Shown piece after piece: positions 24,027-32,538 of a DNA stretch of 64,000 nt; within the stretch, counting starts at the first letter, position 1, and each line of letters begins with the position of its first letter. Source of the stretch: JAHJDS01 sp964569795 (lineage in GTDB: Bacteria; Desulfobacterota; Desulfarculia; Desulfarculales; JAHJDS01). The position numbers were made by a program, and so were the translations under genes. The DNA is taken from NCBI GenBank assembly GCA_964569795.1, contig CAZMVB010000009.1:69182-133181 (forward strand). The letters run 5' to 3'. A model generated the notes under the pieces. The model made no database searches, was not told where the DNA came from, and saw only the letters and a program-made list of their open reading frames with translations.

Positions 24027-26465
24027 CTACTCCTTGTTCCTGCGGTTGTCCTTTTTGGACAGGGCCTTCTTGGTCTTGGTGATCTCGGCGGGGGTGACCT
24101 TTTTGAGGCTCTCGGACATTGCCCGGATCTTCTCGGCGAAGCGGTTGCCCTCGGCGGCGCTGATCCAGGCCAGTTGGAGGCGGTCCTTGTCCAGGCCCAG
24201 TTTCTCCATCCGGCGCTGGAACTTGCGGACCCGGCGCTCGGTGTGCTTGTTGGCGTCGATGTAATGGCAGTCGCCGGGATGACAGCCCGAGACCAGGACC
24301 ATGCCCGCGCCCTGGATAAAGGCCCGCTCGATGAACTTGGGGCTGACCCGGGCCGAGCACATGGTCCGGATGATGCGGACCTGGGGCGGATACTGCATCC
24401 GGCCCACGCCGGCGAAGTCCGCCCCGGCGTACGAGCACCAGTTGCAGCAGAAGGCGACGATCTTGGCCGCGGCGTCCGCCTCGGTGGCGGCGTCGATCTG
24501 GCCCAGGATCTGCTCGTCGGTGAAGTGGCGCATCTCGATGGCGCCGAAGGCGCACTCGGCGGCGCAGCCGCCGCACCCGGCGCAGGCGGCCTCGACGATG
24601 ACCGCCTTTTTGGGGTCGCCCTCCAGGCCGATGGCCGAGTAGGGGCAGACGCCGACGCACAGGCCGCAGCCCTGGCAGACCTCGCAATCGACCTGGGCGG
24701 TGACGGCCGGAACGGTGACCTGTCCCCGGGCCATGAGGATGTTGGCCCGGGAGGCCGCGGCCGAGGCCTGGGTGACCGTCTCCTTGATGTCCTTGGGGCC
24801 CTCGGCGCAGCCGGCCAGGAACACCCCGCCGGTGGCCGTGTCCACCGGCCTCAGCTTGGGATGGGCCTCGAGATAGAAGCCGTCGGCGGCCGTGCTCAGG
24901 TTGAACAGGCGCTGGACCACGTCGGCGTCGCGTCGCGGCTCGATGCCCACGCTGAGGATGACCATCTCGGTCTCTTCCCGGTAGGGCCGGCCCAGGAGGG
25001 TGTTCTCGCCCAGCAGGGTCAGGTTGCCGGTGGCCAGGTCCTCGATGATCTCGCCGGGCACCCCCCGGATGAAGTTGACCCCCTCCTGGCGGGCCCGCTT
25101 GTAGAGGTCCTCGAAGCCCTTGCCGAAGGCCCGGATGTCCAGGTAATAGACGTTGATCTCGGTGTCGGGCCAGTGCTCCTTGATGAGCAGGGCGTCCTTG
25201 ACCGTGTTCATGCAGCAGACGTTGCTGCAGTACGGGTTGGCCCGCTTGGACCGGGAGCCGATGCACTGGAGAAAGGCGACCTTGCGGGGACGTTTCTTGT
25301 CCGAGGGCCGGACCAGCAAGCCCCCGGAGGGGCCGCCGGCGTTGATCAGCCGCTCGAACTCGAGGGTGGTGATGACGTTCAGGAACTTGCCGTAGCCCAG
25401 CTCGGTCAGGCTGGAGGGATCATAGGTGTCGGTGCCGGTGGCGACGATGACCGTGCCCACCTCCAGGCGGAGGACCTGCTCGGGCTGGGAGAAGTCGATG
25501 CACGTGTGCTCGCAGGCCTGGTAGCACTTGTCGCAGGCGATGATCCCCTTGGAGTTGAGGCAGAGGTCCATGTCGATGGCGTACTTGGCCGGCACGGCCT
25601 GGGCAAAGGGGATGAAAATCGCCCGGCGGATGGACAGCCCGGCGTTGAACTCGTCCGGGGCGAGCTGGGGGCAGACGGCGGTGCAGTCGCCGCACGAGGT
25701 GCACTCGGCGGTGACGTACCGCGGCCGCTGGCGGATGGCCACCTGGAAGTTGCCGACGTAGCCGGAGACCGACTCGACCTCGGCCAGGGTCAAGAGCTCG
25801 ATGTTTTCGTGGCGGCCGACCTCGCTCATCTTGGGGGCCAGGATGCAGATCGAGCAGTCCATGGTCGGGAAGGTCTTGTCGATCTGGGCCATCCGGCCGC
25901 CGATGCTCGCCCCGCGCTCGACCAGATAGACCTGGTAGCCGGCGTCGGCCAGGTCCAGGGCGGCCTGGATGCCGGCCACGCCGCCGCCGATGACCAGGGC
26001 CTTCTGGGTGACCGGGACCACGGCCTCGGTCTGGGCGGCCAGGCGGCGGGCCCGGGTGACGGCCATCTTGACCAGGTCCATGGCCTTGGCCGTGGCCCCC
26101 TCCATGTCGTGGAGGTGGACCCAGGAGCAGTGCTCGCGGATGTTGGCCATCTCCAGGAGGTAGGGGTTCATCCCGGCCGCGGTCACGGCGGCCCGGAAGG
26201 TGGGCTCGTGGAGCCGGGGCGAGCAGGAGGCGACCACGACCCGGTTCAGGCCGTGCTCGCGGATGTCGGCCTTGATCTTCTCCTGGCCGGGTTCGGAGCA
26301 GGTGTAGAGCTGGTCATCGGCCAGGACCACGTCCTCCCACCGGGCGGCGGCCGCGGCCACGGCGGCGCAGTCCACACTGCCGGCGATGTTCTTGCCGCAG
26401 TGGCAGACGTACACCCCGATGCGGGGTCGTTCCTCGGGAGTCAGGACGCGGGCCGGCTGGCTCAT
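24027..26465 (-). CDS. hdrA: Heterodisulfide reductase-like subunit A with C-terminal MvhD domain
   Basis: An 812-residue flavin/iron-sulfur protein. Order: N-terminal VCHCGKNIAG segment, FAD-binding motif VIGGGVAGIQAALDLA near residue 160, CTSCGDCTAVCP cluster, an additional Cys cluster with CDKCYQACEHTC, the CSNVCCMN motif, then CEVCQGCGLCVGVCP and CAGCGGCAAEC near 600-640. The last ~150 residues (FCCNWCSYAGADFAG ... MCSARVSP ... SGCHPGDCHY) are an MvhD-type [2Fe-2S] domain, normally a separate subunit linking HdrA to a hydrogenase or dehydrogenase. The start ATG overlaps the korC stop. The enzyme could bifurcate electrons using the Kor-generated ferredoxin. Confidence 0.93.
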   Translation of the reverse strand: MSQPARVLTPEERPRIGVYVCHCGKNIAGSVDCAAVAAAAARWEDVVLADDQLYTCSEPGQEKIKADIREHGLNRVVVASCSPRLHEPTFRAAVTAAGMNPYLLEMANIREHCSWVHLHDMEGATAKAMDLVKMAVTRARRLAAQTEAVVPVTQKALVIGGGVAGIQAALDLADAGYQVYLVERGASIGGRMAQIDKTFPTMDCSICILAPKMSEVGRHENIELLTLAEVESVSGYVGNFQVAIRQRPRYVTAECTSCGDCTAVCPQLAPDEFNAGLSIRRAIFIPFAQAVPAKYAIDMDLCLNSKGIIACDKCYQACEHTCIDFSQPEQVLRLEVGTVIVATGTDTYDPSSLTELGYGKFLNVITTLEFERLINAGGPSGGLLVRPSDKKRPRKVAFLQCIGSRSKRANPYCSNVCCMNTVKDALLIKEHWPDTEINVYYLDIRAFGKGFEDLYKRARQEGVNFIRGVPGEIIEDLATGNLTLLGENTLLGRPYREETEMVILSVGIEPRRDADVVQRLFNLSTAADGFYLEAHPKLRPVDTATGGVFLAGCAEGPKDIKETVTQASAAASRANILMARGQVTVPAVTAQVDCEVCQGCGLCVGVCPYSAIGLEGDPKKAVIVEAACAGCGGCAAECAFGAIEMRHFTDEQILGQIDAATEADAAAKIVAFCCNWCSYAGADFAGVGRMQYPPQVRIIRTMCSARVSPKFIERAFIQGAGMVLVSGCHPGDCHYIDANKHTERRVRKFQRRMEKLGLDKDRLQLAWISAAEGNRFAEKIRAMSESLKKVTPAEITKTKKALSKKDNRRNKE

Positions 26466-27013
26466 GGGGCCGATTCCTCTTGATCGTAGGCGAAGCCCGT
26501 CTCGAAGGCCTTGAGGTTCAGGTCCTCGGTCCCCTTGGGGATCGAGGACAGGATGGCCTGGCGCATGGAGTCCTCGCTGACCACGCCGGTGACCGCGGCC
26601 AGAAAGCCGAGCATGACGATGTTGGCGACGATGGCCCGGCCCAGCTCCTCGGCCAGTCGGGTGGCCGGGATGCGCCGCAGGGTGCAGCCGGGGGGGGCCT
26701 CATCCAGACGGACCAGGTCCTGATCGGTCACAATGACGGCCCCCTCGGCGAAGACCTGGCCATAGGTGTGCTTGGCGTCCTCGCTCATCAGCACCAGGAT
26801 CTCGGGGGCGATGACCTTGGGGTAGTTGATCCGGCCGGTCGAAATGACCACGTCGGCGGTGCAGGCCCCGCCCCGGGCCTCGGGCCCGTAGGACTGGGTG
26901 AACACGGCGTTCTTGCCCTCGAACAGGGTCGCCGCCTTGCCCAGGATGTTGCCCGCCAGGACGATGCCCTGCCCGCCGAAACCGGCCAGTCTGACCTCGG
27001 TCTTGTGGCTCAC
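26462..27013 (-). CDS. korC: 2-oxoacid:ferredoxin oxidoreductase, gamma subunit
   Basis: A 183-residue protein with a GTG start overlapping the korB stop (GTGA). The FGGQGIVLAGNILG motif at residues 12-25 and the SYGPEARGG motif are diagnostic of the gamma subunit of KGOR-type enzymes. It completes the KorABCD complex, which decarboxylates a 2-oxoacid with CoA to an acyl-CoA and reduces ferredoxin. The Kor symbol is by layout; branched-chain or pyruvate substrates are not excluded. Confidence 0.9.
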   Translation of the reverse strand: MSHKTEVRLAGFGGQGIVLAGNILGKAATLFEGKNAVFTQSYGPEARGGACTADVVISTGRINYPKVIAPEILVLMSEDAKHTYGQVFAEGAVIVTDQDLVRLDEAPPGCTLRRIPATRLAEELGRAIVANIVMLGFLAAVTGVVSEDSMRQAILSSIPKGTEDLNLKAFETGFAYDQEESAP

Positions 27014-27912
27014 TGTTTCCGGCCTCCGCCCAGGGCCAGGGCGTGCCCTTCCCGGTACTGCTCCAGAAACGTCTTCTTCTCGATGTTGACGAAATCGCCG
27101 ACCACGATCTCGCTCCGCAGGTCCAGCGTCGCCTCGGCCGGATCGATCCCCCGCTTGACCACCGAGTTGGCCCGGTAGAACTTCATCTCGTCCAGGCCCG
27201 AGCCCAGCTTGTTGGGCCGGCCGTAACCGGTCGGGCAGGGGCTGATGACCTCGATGAAGGTGAAGCCCGGCTTGACCGTGGCCTCGGTGATGGAGTGGAC
27301 CAGTTGCAGGGCGTGAAAGGTCGTCCACCGGGCGACGTACACCGCCCCGGCGGCCGCGGCCAGATGGGGCAGGTTGAAGGGGTGCTCGAAGTTGCCGTAG
27401 GGCGTGGTCGAGGTCTTGGCCCCGACCGGGGTGGTCGAGGCCACCTGGCCGCCGGTCATGCCGTAGTTGAAATTGTTGACGCAGATGATCTTGAGGTCCA
27501 CGTTGCGCCGGGCGGCGTGGATCAGGTGATTGCCGCCGATGGCGAACAGGTCCCCGTCCCCGCTCAGGACGGTGACCGTCATGTCCGGCCGGGCCAGGGA
27601 CAGGCCGGTGGCGAAGGGGATCGCCCGGCCGTGGGTGGTGTGATAGGTGTCCATGTTCATGTACCCGGCCGCCCGGCCGGTGCAGCCGATGCCCGAGACC
27701 ATGACGTTCTTGTCGATTTCGAGGCCCAGGCGCATCAGGGCGCTGATGTAGCAGGACAGGACCACCCCCAGGCCGCAGCCCGAGCACCAGATGTGGGGGA
27801 TGCGTCCCGGCTTGAGGTAATCGTCCATGGGGTGCAGGCCGTGCTGCTCGGAGATGAGGTCGCTGGCCGCCTGCCGGTCAAAGGGGGCCACCTGGCGCAT
27901 CCGCCGTTTCAT
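27010..27912 (-). CDS. korB: 2-oxoacid:ferredoxin oxidoreductase, beta (TPP) subunit
   Basis: A 300-residue TPP-binding subunit. IWCSGCGLGVVL near residue 42 provides cluster and TPP contacts; LSGDGDLFAIGGNHLIHAARRN is the Mg-TPP motif (GDGD with a downstream N), followed by VNNFNYGMTGGQ and STTP. The ATG overlaps the korA stop by four bases. It holds the thiamine diphosphate that decarboxylates the 2-oxoacid. Confidence 0.92.
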   Translation of the reverse strand: MKRRMRQVAPFDRQAASDLISEQHGLHPMDDYLKPGRIPHIWCSGCGLGVVLSCYISALMRLGLEIDKNVMVSGIGCTGRAAGYMNMDTYHTTHGRAIPFATGLSLARPDMTVTVLSGDGDLFAIGGNHLIHAARRNVDLKIICVNNFNYGMTGGQVASTTPVGAKTSTTPYGNFEHPFNLPHLAAAAGAVYVARWTTFHALQLVHSITEATVKPGFTFIEVISPCPTGYGRPNKLGSGLDEMKFYRANSVVKRGIDPAEATLDLRSEIVVGDFVNIEKKTFLEQYREGHALALGGGRKQ

Positions 27913-29057
27913 GACGCCGCCTCGACGATCACGTCCAGGATCTCGCCCGGGGTGTGGATCCCGCCGCCCATGTGGCCGACCAGATAGGTCTCGGCCCGGC
28001 CGCCGGCGCAGCGCTCGACCTCGCGGGCGATCTGGCCGTAGTTGATCTCGGGGACGACAAAGGCCCGGGCCGACCCGGCCAGGTCCCGGATGGCGTTCGA
28101 GGGGAAGGGCCAGACCACGATCAGCCGGAGCAGGCCGGCCTTGACGCCCTGGTCCCGGGCCATCATCACCGCCTCGTGGGCCGTCCGCGAGGTGCAGCCG
28201 TAGGCGATGACCACCACCTCGGCGTCGTCGAGCATCACGTCCTCGGTCCGGATGATTTTCGGGGCGTTGAGCCGGATCTTGTCCACCAGCCGCCGGACCA
28301 GCCGCTCCTGGACGATGTCGTTGAAGACCGGGTAGCCCATCTCGTCGTGGGTCAGTCCGGTGACGTGGAGGCGGTAGCCCTCGCCGGCCGAGGCCATGGC
28401 CGGGACCAGGTCCTCGCCCCCGGCAAAGGGCAGGTGCTCGGCCGGTTTTTCCACGGGCCGGCGGCGGGGGACGATGGTCAGCCGGTCGGCCTCGGGGATG
28501 ACCACCCGCTCGTACATGTGACCGACCACCTCGTCGGCCAGGATGATGACCGGCACCCGGTACTGCTCGGACAGGTTGAAGGCGTCGATGGTCAGGTCGA
28601 AGCACTCCTGGGGCGAGGCCGGGGACAGCGAGATCGAGCCGTAGTCGCCGTGGGAGCCCCAGCGGGCCTGCATCACGTCGGCCTGGCCGACCAGGGTCGG
28701 CAGGCCGGTCGAGGGCCCGCCGCGCATGACGTTGAACAGGACGCACGGCGTCTCGGTCATGATCCCCAGGCCGATGTTCTCCATCATCAGCGAGAAGCCG
28801 GGCCCCGAGGTCGAGGTCATGGCCTTTAACCCGCCCCAACTGGCCCCCAGCACGGCGGCCATGGAGGCCATCTCGTCCTCCATCTGGATATAGACCCCGC
28901 CGACCTGGGGCAGCCGCCGGGACATGCGCTCGGCCACCTCGGTGGCCGGGGTGATGGGGTAGCCGCCGAAGAACCGGCAGCCCGCGGCCAGGGCCCCCTC
29001 GGCCGCGGCCACGTCGCCCATCATGAAGTGGGACCCGGTCAGGACGGCCTTAGACAT
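27909..29057 (-). CDS. korA: 2-oxoacid:ferredoxin oxidoreductase, alpha subunit
   Basis: A 382-residue protein. GGYPITPATEVAE near residue 31, the EDEMASMAAVLGASWGG segment and TSTSGPGFSLMMENIG are the pyrimidine-binding domain signatures of KorA; RGGPSTGLPTLVGQADVMQARWGSHGD follows. The C-terminal domain has VVIAYGCTSRTA. Its start overlaps the korD stop region by eight bases. The order korD-A-B-C is the usual one. Confidence 0.93.
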   Translation of the reverse strand: MSKAVLTGSHFMMGDVAAAEGALAAGCRFFGGYPITPATEVAERMSRRLPQVGGVYIQMEDEMASMAAVLGASWGGLKAMTSTSGPGFSLMMENIGLGIMTETPCVLFNVMRGGPSTGLPTLVGQADVMQARWGSHGDYGSISLSPASPQECFDLTIDAFNLSEQYRVPVIILADEVVGHMYERVVIPEADRLTIVPRRRPVEKPAEHLPFAGGEDLVPAMASAGEGYRLHVTGLTHDEMGYPVFNDIVQERLVRRLVDKIRLNAPKIIRTEDVMLDDAEVVVIAYGCTSRTAHEAVMMARDQGVKAGLLRLIVVWPFPSNAIRDLAGSARAFVVPEINYGQIAREVERCAGGRAETYLVGHMGGGIHTPGEILDVIVEAAS

Positions 29058-29382
29058 GGCGGGTGTCCTTCCGGGAAAGGCGGATCGAGTGCTTCTGGAT
29101 GTCGGATTCGGTCAGGTGCTTTTCGTGGTCCAGCTCGGCGTAGATGGCGAACTCGGGGCAGATGACCTGGCACAGCCCGCAGTTGACGCAGTCCTCGGGC
29201 TTGACCACCTGGGGCGGGTGGTAGCCCTTGCGGTTGAAATCCTTGGACGGGGTCAGGACCTCGTTGGGGCAGAACTCGATGCAGAAGTCGCACCCCTTGC
29301 ACCGGTCCGAGACGATGATGATCCGCCCCTGGGGGACGGTGTGCTCGGCCGCGTCCAAAGGCAATCGCCAGAAATGAGGCAT
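29050..29382 (-). CDS. korD: 2-oxoacid:ferredoxin oxidoreductase, delta (ferredoxin) subunit
   Basis: A 110-residue 2x[4Fe-4S] ferredoxin subunit. CKGCDFCIEFCP near residue 28 and CVNCGLCQVICP near 64 are the two cluster motifs. It heads the kor-hdr operon. CGGAGG upstream of the ATG lies 13 bases away, and the ATG is three bases after the stop of a possible 10-codon leader ORF (29386-29418). Confidence 0.9.
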   Translation of the reverse strand: MPHFWRLPLDAAEHTVPQGRIIIVSDRCKGCDFCIEFCPNEVLTPSKDFNRKGYHPPQVVKPEDCVNCGLCQVICPEFAIYAELDHEKHLTESDIQKHSIRLSRKDTRHV

Positions 29383-29426
29383 CTTTTATTCAGGCCTCCG
29401 GCTGATCGGTGGCAACATGACCCCTG

Positions 29427-29455
29427 AAAATACTATGTTTGTCCGGGGTGGTCAA
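29427..29455 (-). promoter_or_regulatory. Promoter of the kor-hdr operon
   Basis: On the minus strand TTGACC (29450-29455) and TATTTT (29427-29432) are 17 bases apart. Transcription should start near 29420, about 38 bases before korD. An ATG at 29416-29418, eight bases after the -10 box, opens a 10-codon ORF that ends TAA three bases before korD. Confidence 0.65.
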
Positions 29456-29487
29456 ATAAAAACCCCGGTCCGCCGGCCCGATCCGGG
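29454..29487 (-). terminator. Rho-independent terminator after the small exported-protein gene
   Basis: On the minus strand a CCCGG/CCGGG stem with an imperfect inner extension is followed by GG and then TTTTTATTT. It lies about 20 bases downstream of the stop at 29507 and just before the kor promoter, insulating the two units. Confidence 0.55.
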
Positions 29488-29506
29488 CGCTTCACGCCGG
29501 TCGGCT

Positions 29507-29824
29507 TCATTGAGAGGACGCCGGCTGCTTGGCCTTGTTGAGCTGTCCGAGCCGCTGGGCATAGGTCTGGACCATGGCCCCGACGGCCCGTTTGAAGGCG
29601 TCGCTCTGAAAATAGTCGGGCTTGAGCTTGGCCGGCTCGACGTCGCCGTTTTTAACCTGGCGGGCCATGAATCGGGCCCCGGCCAGGAACCCGTTGGCAT
29701 AGGCGATCTTGAGCTGGAGATAGGGCTCCCGAAACTCCAGCCGGGTCTGGGCCCAGGCCCAGACGGACGCCGTGATCACCAGGGCCGCCGCCGCGGCGAC
29801 GACCATCCAACGCCGCAGTCTCAT
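29507..29824 (-). CDS. Small exported or membrane-anchored protein, unknown
   Basis: A 105-residue protein. The start ATG at 29824 is supported by GGGAGG 8 nt upstream. An N-terminal hydrophobic segment (WMVVAAAAALVITASVWAWA) is a signal peptide or anchor. The mature region contains YLQLKIAYANGFLAGARFMARQV and ends rich in Lys/Gln/Ser. Layout similar to the protein at 21222-21518. A terminator follows. No domain recognised. Confidence 0.65.
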   Translation of the reverse strand: MRLRRWMVVAAAAALVITASVWAWAQTRLEFREPYLQLKIAYANGFLAGARFMARQVKNGDVEPAKLKPDYFQSDAFKRAVGAMVQTYAQRLGQLNKAKQPASSQ

Positions 29825-29982
29825 TGATATACCTCCCATTTGCGGACGGGCCGTGGGCCGCCCCTCCCCTAATGATGCATCAAAAATCTACCCCACAACC
29901 GGGTTCGAGGCAAATCATCCTTGCCCCGGGCCGGGCCGAGGGGATAGAAAAAGGGCGGAAACCGCATCCGGAGAGAAAATCG

Positions 29983-30744
29983 ATGAAACTGACGGTACTG
30001 GGCTCGGGGACGAGCGTGCCCCGGCCGGATCGGGGCTCGCCGGGCTACGTGGTCGAGGCCGAAGGCCGGGTGATCATGCTCGATCTGGGGCCGGGCTCCT
30101 TGAGGCAGTTGACCGCCGCCGGGTACGCCCACGACCGGGTGGACGCCGTGTCTTTCAGCCATTTTCACCCCGATCACTGCGCCGACCTGGTTCACTTCCT
30201 GTTCGCCGCCAAGTACGGACCGGGATACGCCCGCGCCCGGCCGGTCCGGATGATCGGGCCGACTGGCCTGAAAAACCTGCACCGGGCCCTGGTCCAGGCC
30301 TTTGGTCAGTGGATGGAGCCCGAGCCGGGGACCGTCGAGTGGATCGAAATTCCGGCAGACCAACCCCAGTCGATCGAGATCCTGGACGGAATACTCCGGC
30401 CCGGCCCGGTGGAGCACACCCCCGGGGCCCTGGCCTGGCGGGTCGAGGCAACGGGCCGGTCCCTGGTCTATTCGGGCGACACGGACTGGTCAATCGAGCT
30501 GATTTCCCTGTCCCGGGGTGCGGACCTGCTCGTCATCGAGGCCGCCTGCCCCGAGGGCCGCAAGGTCGAAGGACACCTGATGCCCTCCGAGGCGGCCCGG
30601 ATCGCCGCCCAGGCCGGGGTCGGCCGACTGCTCCTGACCCATTTCTACCCGGAGTGCGACCCCGTGGAAGCGGTGACTCATGCCCGCAAACACTATGACG
30701 GCCCCGTTGAGGCGGCGATCGATCTGATGGTCGTCGATCTCTGA
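29983..30744 (+). CDS. MBL-fold hydrolase, RNase Z-like
   Basis: A 253-residue metallo-beta-lactamase-fold protein starting at ATG 29983 with GGAGAG upstream. LGSGTSVPRPDRGSPGY at the N-terminus and SFSHFHPDHCADL near residue 60 (HxHxDH) supply metal ligands; SGDTDW and THFYPE near the C-terminus carry the remaining Asp and His. The overall pattern matches the RNase Z/arylsulfatase-like MBL group, though it lacks the RNase Z exosite. It may process a small phosphodiester or ester. The gene is 25 bases upstream of the TraB/GumN gene. Confidence 0.85.
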   Translation: MKLTVLGSGTSVPRPDRGSPGYVVEAEGRVIMLDLGPGSLRQLTAAGYAHDRVDAVSFSHFHPDHCADLVHFLFAAKYGPGYARARPVRMIGPTGLKNLHRALVQAFGQWMEPEPGTVEWIEIPADQPQSIEILDGILRPGPVEHTPGALAWRVEATGRSLVYSGDTDWSIELISLSRGADLLVIEAACPEGRKVEGHLMPSEAARIAAQAGVGRLLLTHFYPECDPVEAVTHARKHYDGPVEAAIDLMVVDL

Positions 30745-30769
30745 CCCTGCCGACCGATAAGGAGTTTCC

Positions 30770-31696
30770 ATGCCTCGCTCGATTCGTCATCTGGTCCTGA
30801 TCGGACTGGCGACCCTCCTGCTGGCCGGGCCCCGGGCGGGGGCCGAAAATTCCGCCAAGGTATTCATGTGGCGGGCCGTCAGCCCCACGGCGACGGTCTA
30901 TCTCCTGGGCACCATGCATTTCGGCCGGCCGGACCTCTATCCCCTGGACCGGGCCATTACCCGGGCCTTTAAGCGCTCGACGGTCCTGGTGGTGGAAGCG
31001 GACGTCTCGCCGGCCCGGATGGCCGGCCTGATCCCCAAGGTCCTGGCCCTGATGACCTATCCGCCGGGCCGGGACCTCAAATCCGACGTCTCGGCCAAGA
31101 CATTGAAGCGGCTTGCGGCCTACTGCCATAAGGCCGGTCTTCCCCTGGGGCCCTATTTGCGGCTCAGGCCCTGGGCCCTGGCCGTGGTCCTGCCGGTGAT
31201 GACCATGAAAAAACTGGGCTATTCAGAGACCCAGGGCCTGGACATCCACCTGTTGAAACGGGCCCAGGCCACCGGCAAGAAGGTGGCCGCCCTGGAAACG
31301 GCCGTGAACCAGCTCAAGATGCTGGCGGACATGACCCGGGTCCAGCAGGAGGCCTTCCTGAATCAGGCCCTGGGCGAGACCGGGGCGGTCAAGGACTTCT
31401 TCGGCCGGGTCTTTGCCGCCTGGCAAAAGGGCGACGCGGCGTCCATCGAGCGGCTGATGCTCAAGGCCGATAAAAGGATGAAGGACCCGGTCGTGGGCCC
31501 GGTTTACAGGCGGATCATCGACCAGCGCAACCGGACCATGGCGGCCGCGGCCAAAAAATACCTGTCTCAAAACCGGACGGTGTTCATGGCCGTGGGGGCG
31601 ATGCACCTGGTCGGCCGCCGGGGGGTGGTCAGTCTGCTGCGGAAACAGGGCTTCAAGGTGGTCCAGGTCAAGGCCCGGGGCCGGTCGGTCCGCTGA
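30770..31696 (+). CDS. TraB/GumN family protein, exported
   Basis: A 308-residue protein with AAGGAG before the ATG. A signal peptide (HLVLIGLATLLLAGPRAGA) is followed by the TraB/GumN signature YLLGTMHFG near residue 43, the GLDIHLLKRA and ALET motifs, and the C-terminal VGAMHLVGRRGVVSLLRKQG. Family members include metal-dependent peptidase-like Tiki relatives; the two conserved GTMH/GAMH histidines are present. Probably periplasmic. Its end faces the convergent gene at 31723. Confidence 0.88.
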   Translation: MPRSIRHLVLIGLATLLLAGPRAGAENSAKVFMWRAVSPTATVYLLGTMHFGRPDLYPLDRAITRAFKRSTVLVVEADVSPARMAGLIPKVLALMTYPPGRDLKSDVSAKTLKRLAAYCHKAGLPLGPYLRLRPWALAVVLPVMTMKKLGYSETQGLDIHLLKRAQATGKKVAALETAVNQLKMLADMTRVQQEAFLNQALGETGAVKDFFGRVFAAWQKGDAASIERLMLKADKRMKDPVVGPVYRRIIDQRNRTMAAAAKKYLSQNRTVFMAVGAMHLVGRRGVVSLLRKQGFKVVQVKARGRSVR

Positions 31697-31722
31697 CCAA
31701 AGACCGCGGGCCCGGCCGGGTT

Positions 31723-32421
31723 TCAGTCCGCCTTTTCCCAGGGCAAGAGGGGCAGGGAGGCGCCGCTGGGGGGCGGGGGCAGGGCCGGGGGTTTCAGGTC
31801 CGAAGGGGCGGCCGGCACGGCCTGGCGGACCTCGCGTCTCGGCTTGATGGGGGTCCTCGACGCGGCGGAAGGTTGCGGGGTGGACCCCGTCCCGGACGAA
31901 ACCGGACGGGCGGCCGGCCGGGACCCCGCCGCGGCGGTCTTCACCGGCGGCGGCGGTTTTTCCAGGCCCAGGAGGCGGTTGAAGACCGATTTGTAGGTAT
32001 AGGTGTAATCAAAGACGTAGGTCACCTTGACGTAGCGCTGATCGCCCTTGGCCCAGATCTCATGGACGAACTTGGTCGGCTCGAGGCTCATCCGGGTGAA
32101 GACCCGGTAGGTCACCTGCTGTCCGGCCTTGACCACCCGGTCCAAGATCACCCGGTTGTCCACGATGATCTTGAGCCGGTAGCGGCCCGGCGGCGAGACG
32201 ATCTGGCCGACGCAGTTCAGAATCACGCCGTAGCCCTTTTTGTAGCGGACGTGCTTTTCAGTGGGATTGCCCTGGCCGTCCAGCATGATGTGGACGTCCT
32301 GGCGGCCGGAACCGTTCGGGGGCACCCCGGCCAGCTCCAGGATGTAGGGCAGGGCGATCCAGCCCGCCACCACCAGCACCACCAGGATCAAACAGAACCA
32401 GAACAGTCGCTTCAGCCGCAT
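31723..32421 (-). CDS. Membrane-anchored protein with proline-rich tail, unknown
   Basis: A 232-residue protein. The N-terminus is a single membrane segment (LFWFCLILVVLVVAGWIALPYI). The middle domain (about 40-150) is predicted beta-rich, with repeated Y/V/K-rich strands such as YRLKIIVDNRVILDRVV, and the final ~80 residues are Pro/Ala-rich and low complexity. No family recognised. The ATG at 32421 has no Shine-Dalgarno; a TTGACA/GAGAAT promoter ends five bases before it. Confidence 0.65.
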   Translation of the reverse strand: MRLKRLFWFCLILVVLVVAGWIALPYILELAGVPPNGSGRQDVHIMLDGQGNPTEKHVRYKKGYGVILNCVGQIVSPPGRYRLKIIVDNRVILDRVVKAGQQVTYRVFTRMSLEPTKFVHEIWAKGDQRYVKVTYVFDYTYTYKSVFNRLLGLEKPPPPVKTAAAGSRPAARPVSSGTGSTPQPSAASRTPIKPRREVRQAVPAAPSDLKPPALPPPPSGASLPLLPWEKAD

Positions 32422-32426
32422 GCCTA

Positions 32427-32456
32427 ATTCTCGTTTTTGCCCGGCTCGTCTGTCAA
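32427..32456 (-). promoter_or_regulatory. Leaderless-type promoter of the membrane-anchored protein gene
   Basis: Minus strand: TTGACA at 32451-32456 and GAGAAT at 32427-32432 with an 18-base spacer. The -10 box ends five bases before the ATG (32419-32421), leaving no room for a ribosome binding site. Confidence 0.55.
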
Positions 32457-32490
32457 CTGATTAATTTATTTTATTACCTTATCTCCGAGG

Positions 32491-32526
32491 CCGGACCGTT
32501 CAGCCGATCCTGGCTGAACGGTCCGG
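32491..32526 (-). terminator. Perfect 15-bp hairpin after the penicillin acylase gene
   Basis: Arms at 32491-32505 and 32512-32526 are exact inverse complements with a six-base loop. It starts 12 bases after the acylase stop codon on the minus strand. A T-run is missing, so it may be a processing/stability hairpin or a terminator without a U-tract. Confidence 0.5.
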
Positions 32527-32538
32527 GTGGGGGACTTT

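Noticed and set aside
23298..26483. 1061-codon open frame on the + strand
   Set aside because: It lies opposite hdrA/hdrB; low-complexity Gly/Leu/Val/Asp composition is the shadow of GC-rich codons, with no domain or start signal.
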